Part shown: positions 1 to 7,922 of the stretch, piece by piece
How positions within the stretch are numbered: position 1 is the first letter of the stretch
Layout of the letters: each line of letters opens with the position of its first letter
Origin: Euzebyales bacterium
GTDB lineage: Bacteria; Actinomycetota; Nitriliruptoria; Euzebyales; Egibacteraceae
Assembly (NCBI GenBank): GCA_013695145.1
Contig: JACDBB010000220.1
Span: 1 to 32,443, forward strand
Direction of reading: 5' to 3'
Length of the DNA: 32,443 nucleotides
Translations under genes and position numbers: made by a program
The notes under the pieces: generated by a model
What the model was told of the DNA's origin: nothing
Seen by the model: the letters and a program-made list of their open reading frames with translations, nothing else
Databases searched by the model: none

Positions 1-115
1 CTCCGCCTCAGCGGCGGCGGCGTCCTCCGCGTCGCCGTCGGCGTCGTCTCGCGCGTCAGCGTCGGCGTCGGTGCCGTCGTCGTCGTCGGTGTCGTCGTCC
101 GCCCCGGCGGCCCGC
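1..115 (-). repeat. Low-complexity Asp/Ala codon tract
   Basis: The plus strand here is largely iterated gtc, gcc and gcg triplets, read on the minus strand as runs of Asp and Ala codons inside the DUF222 gene. It encodes an acidic unstructured linker and is a likely site of length variation by slippage. Confidence 0.6.
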
Positions 116-591
116 TCCGCCGCCCGCCGCGCGGCCGCCTCCACCTCCCCCAGCGCCCGGGCGGCCACCAGCGCCTGACCGGCGCTGAGCTCACCGCGCG
201 CCAGCCTGGCGGCGGTGTCGGGCATCCGCGCCAGCGCCCTGGCCACATCGGCCTGCGCGCAGCCCTCCGCCCGGGTCAGCCCGCAGCGCGACGCCAACAG
301 ATCCGCGGTCGTGCGCGCCCCCTCAGCCACATACGCCTGCCGGGCGTCGACCTCGGCGATCCGCCGCAGCTTCTCCGCCAACGCCATCGTCTCCACCCGC
401 TGCAGCGCCACCACCGAATCGGTCAGCGCCCCATCGGCCAGCGCCCCGCCCAGCAGCTCCTGACCCAACCGGCCCAGCGCCTGCTCGGCCACCGCCAGCA
501 GCCCCTCCCCCCCAAGGCCAGCGGGGTCTACCCCACCTTCCGGCGGGGCCGACCGCTCAACCAACAGCATCGAACTCATGTACGACATCAT
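1..591 (-). CDS. DUF222 (13E12-like) domain protein, 5' part only
   Basis: The reading frame runs on the minus strand from an ATG at 591 (second in-frame ATG at 588) to the window edge without a stop, giving the first 197 residues. Residues of about 30-150 match the DUF222 pattern: a Leu/Ala/Glu-rich helix with a DARQAYVAEGARTTADLL segment, then LTRAEG and a GELSAGQALVAARAL helix. In actinobacteria this domain usually precedes an HNH nuclease domain, which would lie outside the window. The last 35 or so visible residues are an Asp/Ala-rich low-complexity linker. No convincing ribosome site precedes the ATG, and in-frame TTG codons lie just upstream, so the start is uncertain. Function is unknown; many copies are linked to mobile or repeated families. 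Confidence 0.75.
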   Translation of the reverse strand, partial: MMSYMSSMLLVERSAPPEGGVDPAGLGGEGLLAVAEQALGRLGQELLGGALADGALTDSVVALQRVETMALAEKLRRIAEVDARQAYVAEGARTTADLLASRCGLTRAEGCAQADVARALARMPDTAARLARGELSAGQALVAARALGEVEAAARRAAERAAGADDDTDDDDGTDADADARDDADGDAEDAAAAEAE

Positions 592-627
592 CGCACGAGC
601 CTGTGACAACAACCCCGCCCATCCACA

Positions 628-658
628 GAAGATCCTCAAGAATCCTCGAGAGATCTTC
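628..658. other. Inverted repeat (GAAGATC / GATCTTC) between DUF222 and HAD genes
   Basis: Perfect 7-base arms at 628-634 and 652-658 are separated by 17 bases. The site lies downstream of the HAD gene stop (675) and upstream of the DUF222 start (591), both on the minus strand. It could be a weak terminator for the first or an operator for the second. There is no U-rich tail, so terminator function is doubtful. Confidence 0.3.
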
Positions 659-674
659 GGGCAACCCCGCACGC

Positions 675-1364
675 CTAGTCGAGCGCGAGCAGCCCGTCGA
701 TGACCGTGACCAGGTCCGGTCCCGTGACGTCGGGGGGGTCGAACACCTCGGGGAACGTGCCTTCGAGCCGACTCGCCCAGCCGGTCACGAGTCCCGCCCG
801 GCGAGCACCATGGATGTCCCAGGCATGGACGGCGACCAGGGCGAGACGGTCGGCGGGCACGGCGAGGGTGCGGGCCGCGTGCTCGTAAGGGGCCGCCAGC
901 GGCTTCCACACCTCGACGTCGTCGCTGGACAGGCACTCACGCACCAGGTCGCGCAGCCCGTGACGTTCGAGCAGTCCCTCGCTGATCGCCGAGGCGCCGA
1001 CGGTCAGCGTCACCGCCGGGATGCCCGCATCGGCCAGCCGCTGCAGCGCCGACGCGACGTCAGCGTGAGGCTCGAGCTCAGCGAAGGCCCCGAGGACATC
1101 GTCGGAGACCTCCTCGACGTCGTCCCTGTCGAGCAGCAGCCCACGCAGCGTCGCCGCGGCCACCTCGCGGAACGGCCGGTACGTGCCGCTGGCCGCGAGG
1201 GCGAACCCGTTGCGCAGCGTCCGGGCGAACCACAGGTCGAGGCTGCCGCCGGGCATACCCCTGGCGGCCATCCGCTCGCCGACCGGTCCGAGCCCGAACA
1301 GCGTCTCGTTGACGTCGAATGCGACCGCTGCGGGTCGTCGCGGGTGTTCAGGCGTCGCCCTCAC
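675..1364 (-). CDS. HAD-superfamily hydrolase, haloacid dehalogenase type II-like
   Basis: A 229-residue protein read from a GTG at 1364, which overlaps the end of the upstream small gene by 17 bases and suggests translational coupling. The length matches (S)-2-haloacid dehalogenases of about 225 residues. Motif I is FDVNETLF with nucleophile candidate D17. Motif II is LTVGAS near 120. The motif III lysine is K154 in EVWKPL, and motif IV is AWDIHGA with D183, which is the haloacid-dehalogenase version. Two positions are atypical: the YGT after the nucleophile Asp is NET, and the usual SNG of motif II is TVG. The reaction would be hydrolysis through an aspartyl intermediate, but dehalogenation cannot be assumed. 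An ATG at 1604 is also in frame, but the extra residues look like an out-of-frame reading of the neighbour. Confidence 0.72.
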   Translation of the reverse strand: MRATPEHPRRPAAVAFDVNETLFGLGPVGERMAARGMPGGSLDLWFARTLRNGFALAASGTYRPFREVAAATLRGLLLDRDDVEEVSDDVLGAFAELEPHADVASALQRLADAGIPAVTLTVGASAISEGLLERHGLRDLVRECLSSDDVEVWKPLAAPYEHAARTLAVPADRLALVAVHAWDIHGARRAGLVTGWASRLEGTFPEVFDPPDVTGPDLVTVIDGLLALD

Positions 1365-1596
1365 CGTCCTCGTTCGGACCGTCCTCGTTCGACAGGTGGG
1401 CGGGTGGAGGCGGCAGGTCTTCCCGGGTGAGCGCGGCGCGAGCCACAGCGGCGGCGCCGTCGGCGGGACAGGTGGTCTCCCACGGGTGCAGCTCGCGACG
1501 GCAGGTGGGGCAGGCCAGCAGGTCGAGTTCGAGCTCGAGCCCGGACCCGCCGCCGGGCTCCTCCTCGCGGCGCGGACCTCGTGCGAAGACAGCCAT
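1348..1596 (-). CDS. Small cysteine-rich (zinc-ribbon-like) protein
   Basis: An 82-residue protein of unknown function. Residues 28-44 carry LACPTCRR followed by TTCPADG, a CxxC plus a later Cys and a His that could form part of a zinc knuckle. The C-terminal 25 residues are acidic and rich in Glu, Asp, Asn and Gly. No Shine-Dalgarno sequence precedes the ATG at 1596, but TAGACT lies seven bases upstream (1604-1609), which fits a leaderless transcript. The stop codon lies inside the start of the HAD gene, so the two are probably one transcription unit. I do not recognise a named family. Confidence 0.6.
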   Translation of the reverse strand: MAVFARGPRREEEPGGGSGLELELDLLACPTCRRELHPWETTCPADGAAAVARAALTREDLPPPPAHLSNEDGPNEDGEGDA

Positions 1597-1603
1597 GTCG
1601 GCA

Positions 1604-1609
1604 AGTCTA
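1604..1609 (-). promoter_or_regulatory. Candidate -10 box TAGACT for leaderless transcript
   Basis: TAGACT on the minus strand fits the actinobacterial TANNNT -10 pattern and is followed by seven bases and then the ATG at 1596. Transcription would begin at or next to the start codon. No good -35 box is seen. Confidence 0.45.
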
Positions 1610-1708
1610 GGTGGCGATGCCGAGCCCCGTTGACCGATCTGTAGTGTGATGAGCGCGGCGGGGGTCGACGACGGCGGCAGCAGCCAAGCGCGGAACGGAG
1701 GGCAGATC

Positions 1709-2236
1709 ATGGTCACGACCCGCGATGCGCGACCGGCCGACGCGCCATCGCTGGGCGCACTGCACGTGCGCGCGTGGCAGCGCGCGTATCGAGGTGGGCT
1801 GATGCCCGATGCGTTTCTCGACGGGCTGTCCATCGGCGAGCGCGCGGACCGGTGGGAGCGGACGCTGGCCCGAGAGCCGCGGCCCGGCGCCGCCCGCCTC
1901 GTTGCTGAGGACGAACAGGGGCGGGTGATCGGCTTCACCGTCGTCGGGCCGGCCGGTGGGCAAGCCGACGCCATCGAAGGGGAGGTCTACTCCCTCAACG
2001 TCGAGCCCGACGCGTGGGGCGGCGGCGCGGGGCGAGCCTTGCTGGCGGCAGGCACCGAGCACCTGCGCCAAGCGGGCTTCACCGTCGCGATCCTGTGGGT
2101 GCATTCCGACAACCTGCGCGCTCGTGCGTTCTACGAGCGCGCTGGCTGGCACCCGGACGGCGAGCAACGTCAAGCGGAGCTGGACGGCGTCGACGTGCCC
2201 GAGGTGCGCTACCGCGTGGCCCTCGTCGATGGCTAG
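1709..2236 (+). CDS. GNAT-family N-acetyltransferase
   Basis: A 175-residue single-domain GNAT protein. The ATG at 1709 is preceded by GGAGGG at 1697-1702 with good spacing; an in-frame ATG at 1646 is less likely. Residues of about 1-45 form the N-terminal strand-helix region (TTRDARPADAPSLGALHVRA). Motif A is VYSLNVEPDAWGGGAGRALL, which contains the acetyl-CoA pyrophosphate loop (a GGGAG version of Q/RxxGxG/A). Motif B is HSDNLRARAFYERAGW. The acceptor substrate cannot be told from sequence. It stands alone on the plus strand, divergent from the small cysteine-rich gene 112 bases away. Confidence 0.88.
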   Translation: MVTTRDARPADAPSLGALHVRAWQRAYRGGLMPDAFLDGLSIGERADRWERTLAREPRPGAARLVAEDEQGRVIGFTVVGPAGGQADAIEGEVYSLNVEPDAWGGGAGRALLAAGTEHLRQAGFTVAILWVHSDNLRARAFYERAGWHPDGEQRQAELDGVDVPEVRYRVALVDG

Positions 2237-2250
2237 AGGCGGCTAGAGGC
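2231..2250 (+). repeat. Tandem 10-bp duplication at the GNAT stop codon
   Basis: GGCTAGAGGC occurs twice head to tail, at 2231-2240 and 2241-2250. The TAG stop of the acetyltransferase gene (2234-2236) lies in the first copy. It looks like a small local duplication with no obvious role. Confidence 0.6.
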
Positions 2251-2478
2251 CCACGACGGGCGCCGATCGCCAGCCTCGTCGTCGCCCGGAATGCGACGGT
2301 GCCGCGGCGACGTTGCAGCCCTGCACCTGTCACACCCGGCGAGGACGCTGGGCGGGCCCACTGACCGCCGACAACCGCGAGCGAGGTCACCCTGGACGAG
2401 GAGCGTTACCGAAGCGCCGACCGGCCACAGGCCGGTCACCCTCTGCTGCGACTGCTGCGGTGGCTGCGCCCCTACGCT

Positions 2479-4311
2479 TTGCCGGCCGCTGGCGCATACA
2501 CCGCGCTGATCCTCGCCACGGCCGTCAGCCTGGCGGCGCCGCTGGTGCTGCGGGCGATCATCGACGCGGCCGTGGGCGTACGGCCTGAGGCGCTGGCCTG
2601 GTTGCCGGGCGACTCCTCCTCCCGCGGGCGGCTGATCGCGGCCGCGCTGCTGCTGCTCGGACTCGCCGTGGTGCGTGCGGCGCTGTCGTTCGTCCAGCGC
2701 TACGGGACGCTGTGGGTGGGCCGGCAGGTCGCCACGGACCTTCGCCGCGACCTGTTCGCCCATCTGTTGCGGCTCGAGGTGGGCTACCACGACCGCTCCT
2801 CGGTCGGGCGGCTCATGACCCGCGTCACCAACGACACCGAGCAGGTCCGCGCCTTCGCCGGCACTGCGGTGGCCGACGTGGTCAACATCGCCGTCCTGCT
2901 GATCGGGGCCACGGTGATCCTCGTCGGCGTGGACGCCCAGCTCGCGCTGATCGCGCTGGCTCCAGTCCCGCTGCTCGCCGTAGCGGCCGTGGTGTTCGCG
3001 CGCGCCATGAGACCCCGCTTCCTGCAGGTGCAGCAGGTGACCGGCAGCCTGACGGCTCGGCTGCAGGAGTCGCTGACCCAGGTGCAGGTGGTGAAGGCCT
3101 TCGCCGCCGAGGACCGCAGCGCGGCCGCCTACGCGGTCGACAACGAGGAGCTGTACACGTCCCGCATGTCGGTGGCGCGCGGCTTCACGTCGCTGTTCCC
3201 AGCGATGAGCGTGCTGCTTGCCGCCGGCACGGCCGCGGTCCTGCTGTTCGGCGGCCAGCGCGTGATCGCCGGGGAGCTGTCGATCGGCACGCTGGTCGCG
3301 TTCGACGCCTACATCGTGCTCCTGGGCATGCCGGTGCGCCGCCTGGGGTTCCTGCTCAACCTCGCGTCCCGCGCGGCGGCCTCTGCGCAGCGCATCTTCG
3401 CCGTCCTCGACGTCGAGGAGACCATGCTCGACGGGAAACGGGACGTGCCCCAGGTGCGCGGCGAGGTGGCGTTCACCCGAGTCGGTTTCCAGTTCCCCGG
3501 AGCGCAAACCCCGGCGCTGCACGACGTCAGCCTGACCGTGGCGCCCGGCGAAACCGTGGCTGTCGTCGGACCCAGCGGGGCGGGCAAGACGGCCCTCGTC
3601 CAGCTGCTGCCACGCCTGTTCGACCCCACCGAGGGCGCGATCTCGCTCGACGGCGTCGACCTGCGCGACTTCCCGCGCGAGCGGCTGCGCCACGCGATCG
3701 GCTTCGTCGGCCAGGACCCCTTCCTGTTCTCCGCGACGGTGCACGACAACGTGGCCTTCGCCCAACCCGACGCCTCGCGCGGCCAGGTCGTCGAGGCTTG
3801 CCGCCTGGCGGGCGCCCACGGCTTCGTGACGGGGCTCGCGGACGGCTACGACACGCTCGTCGGCGAGCGCGGCGTCACCCTGTCCGGCGGTCAGCGGCAG
3901 CGCATCGCACTCGCGCGCACGCTCCTGCTCGACCCGCCGGTGCTGGTGCTGGACGACGCGATCTCCGCTGTCGACGCCGGAACCGAGACCCGCATCCGCG
4001 ACGCGCTGGCGCAGGCGACCAGCCGCCGCACTGTGCTCATCGTCGCGCAGCGGCTCTCAACGATCCTGACCGCCGACCGGATCGTCGTGCTCGACGGGGG
4101 CAGGCTGGTCGAGGCCGGGGTCCACACGGACCTGATCGCCGCGGACGGCACCTACGCCCGGCTGTTCCAGCGTCTGTTCGCCCCACAGGCCGTTCTGCAG
4201 GTCGCCACACAGGCTGCCCCACGGTCTCGGGGTGTCGCGGGCGCTCCTGACGCCACAGCCGGCGGTGGCGCGCTCACCGGCGACGTCGCCGTCGCGGGCG
4301 GTCAGGCATGA
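2479..4311 (+). CDS. ABC exporter half-transporter, subunit A (degenerate ATP site)
   Basis: A 610-residue half-transporter when read from a TTG at 2479. An N-terminal six-helix membrane domain (to about 305) is fused to an ATPase domain (about 325-570). Walker A is GPSGAGKT at 364-371, the Q-loop Gln is 412 and the signature LSGGQ is at 468-472. The Walker B segment reads LVLDDAIS, with Asp493 in place of the catalytic Glu, and the H-loop His is replaced by Gln524 (IVAQRLS). Such a subunit normally pairs with a partner that has an intact Glu and His, as the next gene does. The frame stays open upstream to 2365 and encodes RLLRWLRPY, the usual elbow helix, so the true start is probably upstream at a rare codon, perhaps CTG at 2392 behind GAGG. 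The exported substrate is unknown. Confidence 0.9.
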   Translation: MPAAGAYTALILATAVSLAAPLVLRAIIDAAVGVRPEALAWLPGDSSSRGRLIAAALLLLGLAVVRAALSFVQRYGTLWVGRQVATDLRRDLFAHLLRLEVGYHDRSSVGRLMTRVTNDTEQVRAFAGTAVADVVNIAVLLIGATVILVGVDAQLALIALAPVPLLAVAAVVFARAMRPRFLQVQQVTGSLTARLQESLTQVQVVKAFAAEDRSAAAYAVDNEELYTSRMSVARGFTSLFPAMSVLLAAGTAAVLLFGGQRVIAGELSIGTLVAFDAYIVLLGMPVRRLGFLLNLASRAAASAQRIFAVLDVEETMLDGKRDVPQVRGEVAFTRVGFQFPGAQTPALHDVSLTVAPGETVAVVGPSGAGKTALVQLLPRLFDPTEGAISLDGVDLRDFPRERLRHAIGFVGQDPFLFSATVHDNVAFAQPDASRGQVVEACRLAGAHGFVTGLADGYDTLVGERGVTLSGGQRQRIALARTLLLDPPVLVLDDAISAVDAGTETRIRDALAQATSRRTVLIVAQRLSTILTADRIVVLDGGRLVEAGVHTDLIAADGTYARLFQRLFAPQAVLQVATQAAPRSRGVAGAPDATAGGGALTGDVAVAGGQA

Positions 4312-6047
4312 TCGCCGCGGTGCGTCGGCTGGTTGGGCTGCTCGTCCCTCACCGCGGGCGGCTGTGGTGGGCGTTCGCGCTGATGCTGGTCACCACCGCC
4401 GGGACCCTGGCACGTCCGCGCCTGGTGGCCTACGGCATCGACGACGGCATCCGAGCGGGCGACCTCGACGGACTGCGGCTGGCGGTGATCGGCTTCCTCG
4501 CGGCGGCCGTCGTCGAGGCGGGAGCGGGCGGTTGGCAGCGGTACACGCTGATCCGTGTCGGAGTGCGGGTCATCACGGACCTGCGGAGCCGGCTGTTCTC
4601 GCACCTGCTGGCGCTGCCGCAGGCGTACCACGACCGCAACCGGCCCGGCGACCTGATGAGCAGGGTCACCTCCGACGCGGAGACCCTGTCCGACTTCGTG
4701 ACCTGGTCGGTGATCACGTCGGTGCAGAACGTGCTGACGCTCGGCGGGATCGTGTGGATCCTGGTCGGCACCGACATGTCGCTGGCGGTCACCACGTTCG
4801 CGGTGCTGCCGTTGATGGCTGTCGCGACCTGGCGGTGGGTGCGTGCCACCCGGCTGCGCTACGCGCAGGTCCGCGAGGCCGTCGGCGACGTGTCGGCGTC
4901 CGCGGAGGAGTCCCTGGCTGGCATCCGGGTGGTCAAGGCCCTCGGCCGGGAGCGCGGCATCCTCGCGCGGTTCCAGGTGGCCAACACCCGCCAGCGCGAC
5001 ACCGACCTGGGGACGGACAAGGTGAGTTCGCTGTTCTACCCGGTCATCGACGTGCTGAGCGACGCCGCCATCGCCATCGTGCTGGGCCTCGGCGGGTTGC
5101 GGGTGCTGTCGGGCGACCTCGAGGCCGGCGAGCTGGTGGCGTTCCTGCTGTACGTCGGGCAGTTCTTCGACCCGATCCGCGACCTCACCACGCGCCTCGA
5201 CAGCCTCCAGGACGCCCGCGCCGCCGCGGACCGGATCTTCCATGTGCTGGACACCCCGGTGGCCATCGCCGACCTGCCGGGCGCCCGGCGGCTGCCGGCG
5301 GTGACCGGGCACGTCCGGCTCGACCACGTGACCTTCGGCTACGACCCCGGGCGGCCGGTGCTCCACGACGTGTCGCTGGACGTGCCGGCGGGGGCGACGG
5401 TCGCCCTGGTGGGGGAGACCGGGGCCGGCAAGACGACCATCGCGCGGTTGGTCGGTCGCTTCTACGAGGTCGACCAGGGCAGCGTGACCGTCGACGGGCA
5501 CGACGTGCGAGACGTGACCATCCAGTCGCTGCGCCAGCAGATCGCCTGGGTGCCGCAGGAGGTCGGGCTGTTCAGCGGCACCGTCGCCGACAACCTTCGC
5601 TTCGGCGCACCGGGAGCCACGGAGGAGGAGGTCATGGCCGCCGCGCGCGCGGTCGGTGCTGACCCGGTGCTCCGCGCACTGCCCGAAGGCTACGACACCC
5701 GCCTCGACGAGCGTGGTGGGGGACTGTCCGCAGGACACCGCCAGCTCGTGGCGTTCACCAGAGCCCTGCTGACCGACCCTGCCGTCGTCGTGCTCGACGA
5801 GGCGACGGCCAGCGTCGACGTGGAGACCGAGGCGCGCATGCAGGCCGGCCTCGGCCGGCTGCGCGCGGGCCGCACCGCCATCGTCATCGCCCACCGCCTG
5901 TCCACCATCGTGGGCGCGGACCTGATCTGCGTGGTGGACGGCGGCCGGATCGTGGAGACCGGCACGCACGCCCAGCTGGTGGCGGCGAAAGGCCGCTACG
6001 CCGAGCTGTACGCCGCGCAGCTCGACGCGGTGCCCCTGGGAGCCTGA
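4308..6047 (+). CDS. ABC exporter half-transporter, subunit B (catalytic Glu, variant signature)
   Basis: A 579-residue half-transporter whose ATG overlaps the stop of subunit A as ATGA, so the two are co-translated. Six membrane helices (about 15-300) precede the ATPase domain. Walker A is GETGAGKT at 369-376, the Q-loop Gln is 417, Walker B VVVLDEAT contains catalytic Glu498, and the H-loop His is 529. The signature is LSAGH at 473-477, not LSGGQ. With subunit A this would form a membrane heterodimer with one competent ATP site (B Walker motifs plus A signature) and one degenerate site, as in TM287/288- or BmrCD-type exporters. Substrates in that family include drugs, lipids and peptides; none can be assigned here. 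Confidence 0.92.
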   Translation: MIAAVRRLVGLLVPHRGRLWWAFALMLVTTAGTLARPRLVAYGIDDGIRAGDLDGLRLAVIGFLAAAVVEAGAGGWQRYTLIRVGVRVITDLRSRLFSHLLALPQAYHDRNRPGDLMSRVTSDAETLSDFVTWSVITSVQNVLTLGGIVWILVGTDMSLAVTTFAVLPLMAVATWRWVRATRLRYAQVREAVGDVSASAEESLAGIRVVKALGRERGILARFQVANTRQRDTDLGTDKVSSLFYPVIDVLSDAAIAIVLGLGGLRVLSGDLEAGELVAFLLYVGQFFDPIRDLTTRLDSLQDARAAADRIFHVLDTPVAIADLPGARRLPAVTGHVRLDHVTFGYDPGRPVLHDVSLDVPAGATVALVGETGAGKTTIARLVGRFYEVDQGSVTVDGHDVRDVTIQSLRQQIAWVPQEVGLFSGTVADNLRFGAPGATEEEVMAAARAVGADPVLRALPEGYDTRLDERGGGLSAGHRQLVAFTRALLTDPAVVVLDEATASVDVETEARMQAGLGRLRAGRTAIVIAHRLSTIVGADLICVVDGGRIVETGTHAQLVAAKGRYAELYAAQLDAVPLGA

Positions 6048-6066
6048 GTCCGTCGTCCGGCCGGCG

Positions 6067-7392
6067 CTACTCGTCGAAGAGGTCGGGCAGCAACGTGACG
6101 GCCGTGCCGTCGCGGGCGACGGCGTGGAGCGTGTCGGCGACACCGTAGGGGCTCGCGGCGAGAGTCCGGGCGAGGCGCTCGCGCTCGGCCGCACCGTCGA
6201 CCCCGGTGGCCCAGCGGGCGGATGCGGCGGCCACGGCGATCGTTCCGCGCAGCGCCAAGGCGTCCACCTCCCCGTCGCCCGAGCCCCACCACGGCCCGCA
6301 GGTCGTAGCCTCGCGAGCCCCGAGCCAATCGCGCACGACAGCGGTGAACGCCGCCTGCTGGCTGGCTGCGATGCGGTCGCGGTTGGCGGCGAGCACGCTC
6401 TCGCCGCGGCCCAGCTCGAACGCCTCGCGGTGGGGGAGCACCAAGCCGAGCCACAGGCGCAGGAACGGATCGCGGATCCGGTAGCGCACACGCTTGGTGC
6501 GGCGCGGATCCTCACCGACGGGCGTCAGACGGTCGAGCAGGCCCAGTCCCTCCAGGCTGGCCAGCGCCTCGCTGGTGGTCGCCGGCGCGAGCCCGGCACG
6601 ACCGCGCACCGCGGTGAAGGTGTCCGCGCCGAGGGCCACCAGCTCGAGCGCCCGCGACGCCGCGGAGTGCGGGCTCAGCTCCTGGAGCACGACCGTGCCC
6701 TCGTCACCGAGCGGTGCTCCAGGGCCGTCGAGCAGCTCGGTGAGATTGGCCAGCGCGTCGTGTCGCGGGTCCCACAGGGCGAGGTAGCGCGGCATCCCTC
6801 CCACGGTGACGTACGCCTCCAGCCACGCCTCCGGATCCTGCCCGCCGGCCAGCAGCCCCGCCTCCCGCCAGGAGAACGGGGCCAGCCTCAGGTGCGCGTC
6901 AGCGCGCCCGAACAGCGGCGCGTCCGCGGCGACGAGCTCCTCCATGAGGCCGACGTGGCTTCCGGCGAGCACCAGCGACAGCTGGGTGTCGCCACGGTGG
7001 TCCCAGCGCGCCTGCAGCGTCGACGGCAGCGCGGGGTCCGCTTCGCACAGGTACGGAAACTCGTCGAGGATCACGAGCAGCGGTTCCTTCGCCGAGCGGG
7101 CGAGCAGATAGCCGAAGGCGGCGTCCCAGCTTTTCAGGTGCCCGAGGTCGAGCAGGTCGCCCGGCTGTGGCGGCGCGACGGCGCGCAACCGGTCCTCGAG
7201 CCGACGCAGCGCCTCGGCGACCGGAGCCCTGGTACCCGGGAGGAACACCGCCCGCCGGTCGTGGCAGAACCGGTCCAGCAGCGCGGTCTTGCCCACGCGC
7301 CGCCGCCCGGAGACGACGGCGAGGCCGGAGCCCCGTCCCACGGCGCGGTCCAACGCGGCGAGCTCCCGTTCACGGTTCACGAAGTTCGGCAT
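6067..7392 (-). CDS. ATPase of the archaeal-type ATPase_2 / DUF234 family
   Basis: A 441-residue P-loop ATPase read from ATG 7392; GTG at 7395 is an equally possible start. The N-terminus NRERELAAL is the usual opening of this family. Walker A is GRRRVGKT at residues 29-36, and Walker B is LLVILDEFPYL near 115. A further segment, LVLAGSHVGLMEE, resembles sensor 1. The second half contains a winged-helix-like region, then YRIRDPFLRLWLGLVLPHRE, the signature of the C-terminal DUF234 domain, which has a possible nuclease-like fold. Biological role is unclear; members are common in archaea and actinobacteria and often lack conserved neighbours. Its stop lies 19 bases from the convergent ABC gene. 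Confidence 0.85.
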   Translation of the reverse strand: MPNFVNRERELAALDRAVGRGSGLAVVSGRRRVGKTALLDRFCHDRRAVFLPGTRAPVAEALRRLEDRLRAVAPPQPGDLLDLGHLKSWDAAFGYLLARSAKEPLLVILDEFPYLCEADPALPSTLQARWDHRGDTQLSLVLAGSHVGLMEELVAADAPLFGRADAHLRLAPFSWREAGLLAGGQDPEAWLEAYVTVGGMPRYLALWDPRHDALANLTELLDGPGAPLGDEGTVVLQELSPHSAASRALELVALGADTFTAVRGRAGLAPATTSEALASLEGLGLLDRLTPVGEDPRRTKRVRYRIRDPFLRLWLGLVLPHREAFELGRGESVLAANRDRIAASQQAAFTAVVRDWLGAREATTCGPWWGSGDGEVDALALRGTIAVAAASARWATGVDGAAERERLARTLAASPYGVADTLHAVARDGTAVTLLPDLFDE

Positions 7393-7443
7393 CACCGAAG
7401 TTTGCCACAGCCGAACGGGATCGCGTCGCAGGTGGTTGCGGGA

Positions 7444-7827
7444 TCACTCGGCGGGCGGGTCGGTGCGGTGCTCGGCGGGGTCGGCCTCGATGGTGGCGGT
7501 GCCGAGGCCCCCTCCGGGGCCGTGTCCGCCGTGGGCTCCCGCCCACACCCCGCCCGCCAGGATCAGCGCGACACCGATCACCGCAGGGACCCAGGTGCCG
7601 ACCGCGAACGTCGTGAACGCGATGAGGAAGCCGACCGCGACGATGACCAGCGGCCAGCTCACCCCGCCCGACCCCACGGCACGGCCCGAGGGTCCGCCGC
7701 CGCCCGGCTCCGGTCGCGGTGTGACCTCCTCGGCCGGCAGCCGCGCCCACGCCGACTCGTAGGGCCGCTCCTGGATGCGGTCGGCGTTCTCCGCCGCCGA
7801 CCTCGGGACCTGCTGCTCGTCTGCCAT
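7444..7827 (-). CDS. Small membrane protein with two transmembrane helices
   Basis: A 127-residue protein read from an ATG at 7827 with GAGGTGG a few bases upstream. Residues 1-55 are polar and rich in Pro, Glu and Gly (MADEQQ start, then a GGGGPSG linker). Hydrophobic segments at about 57-77 (starting WPLVIVAVGF) and 80-97 (starting VPAVIGVALI) should cross the membrane as a hairpin. The tail is rich in Gly and His and then acidic. No enzymatic motif is seen and no family is recognised. It lies upstream of the ATPase gene on the same strand, so they may share a transcript, although 48 bases separate them. Confidence 0.65.
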   Translation of the reverse strand: MADEQQVPRSAAENADRIQERPYESAWARLPAEEVTPRPEPGGGGPSGRAVGSGGVSWPLVIVAVGFLIAFTTFAVGTWVPAVIGVALILAGGVWAGAHGGHGPGGGLGTATIEADPAEHRTDPPAE

Positions 7828-7878
7828 GGCGACCACCTCGCTCCACACCTACCCGCCCACACCTACCCTCCGGGCCGC

Positions 7879-7922
7879 TCGTTGAACGGTTGCTCCGGGT
7901 TACCGGATCAAACGCTCAACGA
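7879..7922. terminator. Nested inverted repeats downstream of menE
   Basis: TCCGG-GTTA-CCGGA at 7894-7907 directly abuts the menE stop (7908-7910). Outer arms TCGTTGA (7879-7885) and TCAACGA (7916-7922) enclose it. Read in the menE direction this could act as a terminator, but the small inner stem has only five pairs and no U run follows. Confidence 0.35.

Noticed and set aside
628-658. Inverted repeat as an intrinsic terminator of the HAD gene
   Set aside because: Seven-pair stem with a 17-base loop and no U run; kept only as an unspecified inverted repeat.
2233-3819. Long open frame on the minus strand opposite the first ABC gene (528 codons)
   Set aside because: It lies antisense to a clear ABC transporter and its product is compositionally biased (Arg, Gln, His, Gly) without motifs; such frames are normal opposite GC-rich genes.
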